Source: Candidatus Methanomethylophilaceae archaeon (GTDB taxonomy: Archaea; Thermoplasmatota; Thermoplasmata; Methanomassiliicoccales; Methanomethylophilaceae). From it: a DNA stretch of 6,411 nucleotides. The first letter of the stretch is position 1, and each line of letters starts with the position of its first letter. Of the stretch, positions 1-4,362 are shown piece after piece. A model generated the notes under the pieces. It was given only the letters and a program-made list of their open reading frames with translations, did not search any database and was not told the DNA's origin. A program made the position numbers and the translations under genes. Where the stretch lies: positions 1-6,411 of the forward strand of contig JAFPVN010000283.1 of assembly GCA_017395275.1 (NCBI GenBank). Reading direction: 5' to 3'.

Positions 1-378
1 AGACAGCGCCATCAGCAGACCCCAGCCCTTGCGCCCCGCGCGACGGGAATACGACCAGACATTGATGACGCTGATCACGCCGCCCACCACCTGGACCAGG
101 CCAAACACGATGCCGATGATCGCGACGATGTTGTCCAGCTCATCGCCGGATTTGCCGTCGTAGACGGTGACCTTCACGACCATATCGTTGGCGGAGTTGT
201 TGTCAAGGTACACGTAGAAGTGGCCCTTGGAAGTGTCGGTGAACTTGCTCCAGTCTGCTTCCTTCGATTTCTCTATATCAGCGGCATCGGAACCCTCGGC
301 AGTGAACGCGAATGCGAACGCGAACGTTGCAACGAAGGTGAGTGCCAGTGCGATCGTGAGTAACTTTTTGGACTGCAT
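1..378 (-). CDS. Secreted/membrane-anchored protein, N-terminal part (3' end outside window)
   Basis: I do not recognise a family. The minus-strand frame is open from an ATG at 376-378 to the window edge (126 residues). It starts with a textbook signal sequence: MQSKK, then a hydrophobic core at residues 6-25 that includes an alternating Phe-Ala run (19-25), with a possible cleavage near residues 26-33. A polar, acidic region of about 50 residues follows (about 34-83), then a hydrophobic segment (about 84-107) and a basic stretch SRRAGRK (111-117). By the positive-inside rule the polar domain would be outside the cell and the basic segment in the cytoplasm. A second hydrophobic stretch seems to begin at about 119. 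The start is chosen because GAGG lies 7 nt upstream, overlapping the purP stop, and because the signal peptide begins there. The gene probably belongs to the purP transcript. The function is unknown, and the rest of the protein is needed to classify it. Confidence 0.8.
   Translation of the reverse strand, partial: MQSKKLLTIALALTFVATFAFAFAFTAEGSDAADIEKSKEADWSKFTDTSKGHFYVYLDNNSANDMVVKVTVYDGKSGDELDNIVAIIGIVFGLVQVVGGVISVINVWSYSRRAGRKGWGLLMALS
304..326. repeat. Imperfect hexamer repeat (GAACGC, 3.8 copies) inside a signal peptide
   Basis: The plus strand reads GAACGC, GAATGC, GAACGC, GAACG in tandem with a period of 6. On the coding strand it encodes Phe-Ala-Phe-Ala-Phe-Ala-Phe (residues 19-25) in the hydrophobic core of the signal peptide. 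Each unit is two codons, so gain or loss of a unit would keep the frame and change only the length of the core. Confidence 0.8.
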
Positions 379-389
379 TTGGATTCCTC
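379..389 (-). promoter_or_regulatory. Ribosome binding site overlapping the purP stop codon
   Basis: On the minus strand the purP stop TGA (390-388) runs directly into GAGG (389-386), which sits 7 nt before the ATG of the downstream signal-peptide protein. The overlap of stop codon and ribosome binding site suggests translation of the second gene is coupled to purP. Confidence 0.65.
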
Positions 390-1545
390 ACGAGACGAGC
401 TCATCCATGCGCTCTTCCTCGATCCCTCTCCTGATCTCCATGGCGAGCCTCCTTCCGGTGCTCATCTCCTGTCTGTAGAGGGCGTTGCCGTAGGGGTGTC
501 CGACGGCCATGTGGATGTTGGTTCCGCCGCCGATCCTGGGGGCGACGTCGTAGATGTAGAAGTTGAGGTCCTTGTCGACGCAGGTCTGCAGGCAGAAGGG
601 CCCGATGATTCCGGGCGCGTAGTACTTCTTGGTGGCGGCCACGTACTTCTCGGCGAGGGCGAAGGCCTTGTCGAGGAGGGACTCGCGGAGGGTCGCCGCG
701 TTGTGTCCGCAGACGGTGTACTCGGGCAGGATGCCGTCGTTCTCCAGCTCCACCTGCTGCTTGCCGGGGAGCCTGCAGTATCCGTCCAGCGAGGACTCGA
801 ACCTCCAGTCGATTCCGAGGAGCTCCAGCTTCTCGCCCTTCTCCTCCAGCGGGGAGTAGAAGAAGTCGAGGTTGAAGACGGGACCGATGATGTACTGCTC
901 CATCCTGGCGGACTCGAGGAAGTTCTCCTCGAGGACCCCGGTCTTGATCAGCTCGGTGGACTTCTCCACGAACTGGTCGTAGTCCTTGGCGGTGAAGAAT
1001 CCCCTCTCGAGCTTCTTCTGCTTGTGGTGGACCTTGATGATGGTCAGGCCGTCGATGTCCTCGGGCCTCTCGACCTTCTTGGGCGCCGGGAGGTTGGCCT
1101 TCTCGAGGATCCAGTAGTAGTCCCTCTCGTCGCCGCGCTCCTCGGACCTGAGGAGGTTCCTGCTGCCCACCATCGGGACCTTGAAGTCGTTCTCAACCCT
1201 GTCGATGCCGCAGTAGGACACGAAGGACCTGTTGGGGACGAACAGGATGTTGTCGTTGATGAGCTTCTCCTGGACGTTGGCGTCGAGGATGTTGGCGAAC
1301 TTCGGGAGGATGATGGTCTCGTCGACGCATCCGCGGTATGCCTTCCCGGAGGCGTCGCGCTGGGTCCTGAAGTAGTTGTTGAATGTCTTCTCCCTGCCGT
1401 CCTGGCAGATGGCCACGGTGTGGAATCCCTCGGACGTCGCACCGTCGCAGGTGTCGAGTCCGGAGTGGGAGCCGACGACACCGATCTTGGCCTTCTTGAG
1501 GTCGTACCTCTCGAGGTTTGCAAGAATCTCGTCTCTGCTGATCAT
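388..1545 (-). CDS. purP: PurP-family ATP-grasp ligase (FAICAR synthetase-like), divergent
   Basis: This 385-residue protein is close to the usual PurP length (about 360). Canonical PurP makes FAICAR from AICAR, formate and ATP, replacing the folate-dependent step of bacterial purine synthesis, in the cytoplasm. Family marks seen: N-terminal GSHSGLD (25-31) and GATSEGF (35-41), SFVSYCGID (107-115), FKVPMVGSRNLLR (121-133), PAPKKVERPEDIDG (153-166), LLGIDWRFESSLDG (242-255), PGIIGPFCLQ (311-320) and RIGGGTN (337-343), in the order of the DUF1246 and DUF1297 regions. Odd points, compared from memory with the Methanocaldococcus enzyme: the glycine-rich nucleotide loop is replaced by a Lys/His/Gln-rich segment (171-184), VPHGSF reads VPNRSF (103-108), and the Glu before the SAR-type motif is Asp333. 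Family membership is sure; the exact reaction is not, as it could be a paralogue with another substrate. The ATG has GAGG 7 nt upstream. It is followed after 9 nt by the signal-peptide gene. Confidence 0.88.
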   Translation of the reverse strand: MISRDEILANLERYDLKKAKIGVVGSHSGLDTCDGATSEGFHTVAICQDGREKTFNNYFRTQRDASGKAYRGCVDETIILPKFANILDANVQEKLINDNILFVPNRSFVSYCGIDRVENDFKVPMVGSRNLLRSEERGDERDYYWILEKANLPAPKKVERPEDIDGLTIIKVHHKQKKLERGFFTAKDYDQFVEKSTELIKTGVLEENFLESARMEQYIIGPVFNLDFFYSPLEEKGEKLELLGIDWRFESSLDGYCRLPGKQQVELENDGILPEYTVCGHNAATLRESLLDKAFALAEKYVAATKKYYAPGIIGPFCLQTCVDKDLNFYIYDVAPRIGGGTNIHMAVGHPYGNALYRQEMSTGRRLAMEIRRGIEEERMDELVS

Positions 1546-1595
1546 TTGGATACCTCTGATAATTGTGTCGGTGTAGCCCCTTTAAATTAATAATA
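1546..1595 (-). promoter_or_regulatory. Probable purP promoter and ribosome binding site
   Basis: On the minus strand an AT-rich block (1595-1581, containing TTAATTTAAA) lies where an archaeal TATA box would be for a transcript starting near 1558, giving a short leader of about 13 nt. GAGG (1556-1553) is 7 nt before the ATG. The same AT block could also be part of the termination signal of the upstream permease gene, so the promoter call is tentative. The ribosome binding site is more certain. Confidence 0.45.
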
Positions 1596-1612
1596 GTTGG
1601 CGTGGGCACGCC
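1583..1612 (-). terminator. Candidate terminator after the MgtE-like gene
   Basis: GGCGTG-GG-CACGCC at 1599-1612 is a perfect inverted repeat; realistically it forms a 5-bp stem with a 4-nt loop. It begins 6 nt beyond the permease stop codon and, on the minus strand, is followed by AACTATTATTAATTT. The tail is T-rich but interrupted, and it overlaps the suggested purP TATA region, so read-through into purP is possible. Confidence 0.4.
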
Positions 1613-1617
1613 CGCGC

Positions 1618-2844
1618 TTATATGAATATGCCGATGACCGCGACGAGCACGACGGTGCTCACGACGTCCATGATCGACGAGGTTATGGGGATGCAGTGGT
1701 CGTCGGGATCCAGGTTGAACTTCAGCGCCGCGAGGGCGACGTAGTACGAGAGGAAGTTGATCACAGTGGTGATTATCATCGCCGCGACGAAGACTATCGC
1801 AACCAGGGTCATGAACTCCATGTCGTTGGGCTGGCAGACGAACGCGATGCCCATGATGTACATGAACGTGATAAGAGCCAGTATGTACATTATCAGGTAG
1901 TTGTCGAGGGTCTCCCTGGGCGGGAACCTGGTCCTCGGCAGGGTTCCCATGTGGAACATGGAGCTGAGCCTGGAGGTCAGCATGCCCGACAGGGCGTTCC
2001 CCTCGTTGAGGAAGGCGGTGATCATCAGGAGGAGGACGGCGAACTCGATGAACCGCGCCTCCTCGTGCTCGATGAGGACGCCTGTGGCGAGCTCGAGGAC
2101 GATGCATCCCAGCAGGACCGGCATCGACTGCACGACGATCCTCTTCGCCTCGTCTATCTTCCTCTTGCGCTTGGACTTGCGGGTGACGATCCTGGCTACC
2201 ACCAGCACCGTGACGGCTATGAGGACGATCGCACCTATCTGCGTGACCATGTCCTCCAGGTTGACCGCCATGAGGGTGGCGGTGTAGATCATCGGGACGG
2301 TGATCACGTCCCCCGCGGCTGCGATGAGCGGCGCGGTGATGTTGTCCACGTCCCAGTTCCTCCTGTAGCCTATGTAGGCGACGGCGATGTTGACCACCAT
2401 CACCAGCACTCCGGCCAGGAGCCCTCCGAACGTGGAGATGAACATGAACTTCAGGAAGTCGTAGGTGTTGTCGAACAGTATCCATACGATGACCCATCCT
2501 ATGAGGGCCATCAGCACCGACATGGCCAGCGTGAGGGCCATCGCTGCCTCGACGTTGGAGCGTAGGACGCTCTTCTTCCTGAAGGACAGCTGGAACGTAC
2601 CTATGTGCATCGCGGTGCCCAGACGGCTGCCCATGGCACCGAAGATGTTCCCGCGCATGCCTATGGCCGCGTAGATGAGCACCATCATGCCGGGCACCAT
2701 GAGGATGTAGTCCTCCATGGACACCATGAAGAATCCGGCCACGAGATCGGCGGTCCCTGCGATCACGAGGGCGGCGAGGCCCATGTAGAGAGCGGACTTG
2801 TTACGAACGAAGAATCCGTCTGCTCTCTCCTCCCCACTCACCAT
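1618..2844 (-). CDS. MgtE/SLC41-like divalent cation permease, two tandem MgtE membrane domains
   Basis: This 408-residue polytopic membrane protein likely moves Mg2+ or another divalent cation across the cytoplasmic membrane. It is built of two homologous halves about 217 residues apart. Half 1 has RGN (64-66), then SRLGTAMHIGT (73-83), and later D167-x4-P172-x6-D179. Half 2 has EGN (281-283), then SRLSSMFHMGT (291-301), and later D381-x4-P386-x6-D393. The Asp in the last helix matches the position of the Mg2+-binding Asp of bacterial MgtE pores (family knowledge). A very basic loop (222-230, RKSKRKRKI) joins the halves. There is no N-terminal superhelical or CBS domain, so the protein is the pore only, as in archaeal COG1824 and eukaryotic SLC41. 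The start is set by GAGG 7 nt upstream. It is divergent from two PhoU-TrkA_C genes, its likely regulatory partners. The substrate is inferred; Co2+ or other divalent ions are possible. Confidence 0.85.
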   Translation of the reverse strand: MVSGEERADGFFVRNKSALYMGLAALVIAGTADLVAGFFMVSMEDYILMVPGMMVLIYAAIGMRGNIFGAMGSRLGTAMHIGTFQLSFRKKSVLRSNVEAAMALTLAMSVLMALIGWVIVWILFDNTYDFLKFMFISTFGGLLAGVLVMVVNIAVAYIGYRRNWDVDNITAPLIAAAGDVITVPMIYTATLMAVNLEDMVTQIGAIVLIAVTVLVVARIVTRKSKRKRKIDEAKRIVVQSMPVLLGCIVLELATGVLIEHEEARFIEFAVLLLMITAFLNEGNALSGMLTSRLSSMFHMGTLPRTRFPPRETLDNYLIMYILALITFMYIMGIAFVCQPNDMEFMTLVAIVFVAAMIITTVINFLSYYVALAALKFNLDPDDHCIPITSSIMDVVSTVVLVAVIGIFI

Positions 2845-2851
2845 AGAATCG

Positions 2852-2900
2852 CCTCAAGACATGTAACCAATCGCGGGTCTATCGCCTACATCCTATAAAA
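2852..2900 (-). promoter_or_regulatory. Likely promoter and ribosome binding site of the MgtE-like gene
   Basis: The minus strand shows TTTTATA (2900-2894), a good archaeal TATA-like box. A transcript starting about 25 nt downstream, near 2871, would have a leader of roughly 27 nt. GAGG (2855-2852) lies 7 nt before the ATG. I see no convincing purine-rich BRE just upstream of the box. Confidence 0.5.
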
Positions 2901-3071
2901 CAGGGGCGGTCTGATTCCGTTCGCTGGTACATTTGATTCCGTGTTACGTCGACCCCTATGCTAAAATACTATCACATTGTTAGCAATCCCGAGAGGAACA
3001 CAGAAGTGACCGATTTATCGATCGATTCCGATTCCGCGGAAGGTTCGCATAGTCGCGGGACCGCTGTTTTT
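2901..3071. promoter_or_regulatory. Divergent control region with four GATTCCG copies and two palindromes
   Basis: GATTCCG occurs on the plus strand at 2913-2919, 2935-2941, 3024-3030 and 3030-3036: two copies 22 bp apart (about two helical turns) and two nearly abutting copies. ATCGATCGAT (3017-3026) and TTCCGCGGAA (3032-3041) are perfect 10-bp palindromes. Candidate TATA-like elements for the rightward operon are CTAAAATACTAT (2961-2972) and TTTATCG (3014-3020); I cannot choose between them. The arrangement resembles an operator region, but no regulator is encoded in the window. Confidence 0.4.
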
Positions 3072-3088
3072 GAGGAGGTCAGGCCGTG
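3072..3088 (+). promoter_or_regulatory. Strong ribosome binding site deciding a GTG start
   Basis: GAGGAGGT (3072-3079) lies 6 nt before GTG at 3086. It is the best Shine-Dalgarno match in the window. It favours the GTG over the in-frame ATG at 3104, which would lose only six residues. Confidence 0.75.
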
Positions 3089-3739
3089 AGCGAAGACGAC
3101 CACATGGACCTCAACCGTATCGAAATGTCCGTCCAGGAGCTGCTCACCGAGATGAAGGACATCTCCGAGGTAATCGTCGACCTCGCGTACGCCGCCCTCG
3201 TCTACAACAGCAGGGAGATGGGCCAGAGGGTCAACGAGCTCGAGGACGAGATGGAGGAGCTGAAGTACGCCATACGCGTGAAGGCCCTGCTTGCCGCGAG
3301 GACGCTGGAGGATGCGAAGCAGCTCTCCGGTATCCTGCAGATCGCATCGGCGGCGGACAGGATCTCCCACGCCGCAGGGGACCTCGTGGATCTCCTGGAG
3401 GTACCGTCGGACAAGAGGCCGTTCATCACCAACCTCATCAACGAGTCGGACGAGAAGATACGCATGATACGCATCAGCCCCTCCTCGGAGATGGCCGGAT
3501 ACACCATCGGCAAGCTCGGGGTGGAGGCCAACACGGGTATGAAGATCATCGCCCTCAAGAACCGCTACGGGTGGACATACGACCCCGACGACGACGTCAA
3601 GCTGCGTGCCGGGGACGACATGATCGTCCGCGGGACGGAGGACGGAGGCAACCGTCTGGCACAGTTCGCGTCCGGCAAGCTCCCGTGGGAGTGGGACGAG
3701 GACGAGGAGAAGGAAGAGGAGGCGGTGAACGATGAATAA
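3086..3739 (+). CDS. PhoU-TrkA_C domain protein 1 (probable regulator of the MgtE-like permease)
   Basis: This soluble 217-residue cytoplasmic protein is of the archaeal PhoU plus TrkA_C type (COG3273-like). Residues about 10-115 are a helical PhoU-like domain with the sequence EMKDISEVIVDLAYAALVYN (22-41). Residues about 128-187 are an RCK_C/TrkA_C domain, with SPSSEMAGYTIGKLG (131-145), GMKIIALKNR (151-160) and LRAGDDMIVRG (173-183), a fold that in TrkA and related channels binds small ligands and transmits gating. The protein ends in an acidic tail (about 202-212) absent from its neighbour. It lacks membrane segments and the NAD-binding RCK_N part. It overlaps the next gene by 8 nt and is divergent from the permease, so it is probably a sensing or gating subunit. 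The ligand is unknown; c-di-AMP is one option by analogy with bacterial RCK_C domains. The role is inferred; domain identity is fairly sure. Confidence 0.85.
   Translation: MSEDDHMDLNRIEMSVQELLTEMKDISEVIVDLAYAALVYNSREMGQRVNELEDEMEELKYAIRVKALLAARTLEDAKQLSGILQIASAADRISHAAGDLVDLLEVPSDKRPFITNLINESDEKIRMIRISPSSEMAGYTIGKLGVEANTGMKIIALKNRYGWTYDPDDDVKLRAGDDMIVRGTEDGGNRLAQFASGKLPWEWDEDEEKEEEAVNDE
3716..3734 (+). promoter_or_regulatory. Ribosome binding site inside the acidic tail of gene 1, for gene 2
   Basis: GAGGAGG (3716-3722) lies 9 nt before the ATG at 3732, within codons for the acidic tail of the first protein. The overlap ATGAATAA (3732-3739) contains both the start of gene 2 and the stop of gene 1, the usual sign of translational coupling of subunits. 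Confidence 0.65.
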
Positions 3740-4307
3740 CATCGAGAACATGCTCCTCGAGCTCAAGGACACGTCCGAGTTCATGATAGACCTCGCGTAC
3801 TCCTCGCTGATCTACAACAACAAGGAGATCGCCGAGGAGGTGGAGGATCTGGAGAGGAAGATGGACGTCCTCAGCGAGGACATCCAGGAAGCGGTAGTAA
3901 ACCTCGGGAAGCAGCAGCCGGAGGAGATCGCGAAGATGTCGGTCGTCATCCGCATGCAGATGGCCATCGAGGACATCGCCAACGCCGCCGCCAGCATCGC
4001 CGACGTGGTCATCAGGGGACTGGGGGACCATCCCGTCATCCAGATGAGCATCCAGGAGTCCGACGTGACCATCGAGAAGGTGGTCATCGACGAGAAGTCC
4101 ATAATGAACGGCCACTCCCTTGCCGAACTGAGGCTGGGAAGCCACTGCGGCATGTACATCATCGCGATCAAGCGCGACGGCAAGTTCATCTACGGCCCCA
4201 GCAAGGATGAGGTCCTCCACGCGGGCGACCTGCTCATCGCCAAGGGACCGGACGAAGCGGCTGATTTCTTCATTGGACTGGCCGACGGTTCCGAGACGGA
4301 ACTCTGA
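3732..4307 (+). CDS. PhoU-TrkA_C domain protein 2, paralogue of protein 1
   Basis: This 191-residue soluble protein has the same two-domain order as its neighbour: PhoU-like helices (about 3-105) with ELKDTSEFMIDLAYSSLIYN (10-29), then a TrkA_C/RCK_C domain (about 113-175) with GHSLAELRLGSHCGMYIIAI (127-146), a YGP segment (154-156) and LHAGDLLIAKG (162-172). The aligned motifs (LKDTSE/MKDISE, DLAYSSLIYN/DLAYAALVYN, AGDLLIAKG/AGDDMIVRG) and an identical GACCTCGCGTAC at 3179 and 3789 show descent from a tandem duplication. It lacks the acidic C-terminal tail of protein 1. The 8-nt overlap points to co-translation, perhaps into a hetero-oligomer that acts on the divergent MgtE-like permease. 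The partner and ligand are inferred. It is the last gene of the operon and is followed at once by a terminator. Confidence 0.85.
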   Translation: MNNIENMLLELKDTSEFMIDLAYSSLIYNNKEIAEEVEDLERKMDVLSEDIQEAVVNLGKQQPEEIAKMSVVIRMQMAIEDIANAAASIADVVIRGLGDHPVIQMSIQESDVTIEKVVIDEKSIMNGHSLAELRLGSHCGMYIIAIKRDGKFIYGPSKDEVLHAGDLLIAKGPDEAADFFIGLADGSETEL

Positions 4308-4315
4308 AACCTCTC

Positions 4316-4345
4316 AGGGGGCGGGAGCCCCTTTCCTTTGATTTT
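4316..4345 (+). terminator. Hairpin/T-tract terminator of the PhoU-TrkA_C operon
   Basis: Eight nt beyond the stop codon, AGGGGGC-GGGA-GCCCCTT (4316-4333) folds into a 7-bp stem (one G-T pair) closed by a GNRA-type GGGA loop, followed by TCCTTTGATTTT. It lies between convergent genes and might also slow transcription from the MFS side, although on that strand no T-run follows. Confidence 0.65.
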
Positions 4346-4362
4346 ACGGATTTTGACGTCCG

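Noticed and set aside
379..1590. A 403-codon open frame on the plus strand opposite purP.
   Set aside because: It mirrors a gene with clear PurP motifs; its translation is a Val/Leu/Asp/Glu-rich low-complexity sequence typical of the antisense of GC-rich coding DNA.
1193..2497. A 434-codon minus-strand frame spanning the purP-permease junction.
   Set aside because: It lies in an alternative frame through two well-supported genes and yields an Arg/His-rich sequence without domain features.
1597..2565. A 322-codon plus-strand frame opposite the permease.
   Set aside because: It is the antisense shadow of a protein with obvious membrane segments and repeated MgtE motifs; its Asp/His/Glu-rich product looks artificial.
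2894..2900. TATAAAA read on the plus strand as promoter of the PhoU-TrkA_C operon.
   Set aside because: It would give a leader of more than 150 nt; on the minus strand the same site sits at a good distance for the permease gene.
2972..3784. A 270-codon minus-strand frame opposite the first PhoU-TrkA_C gene.
   Set aside because: The plus-strand gene has a strong ribosome binding site and recognisable domains; the minus frame has no start signal and runs into the control region.
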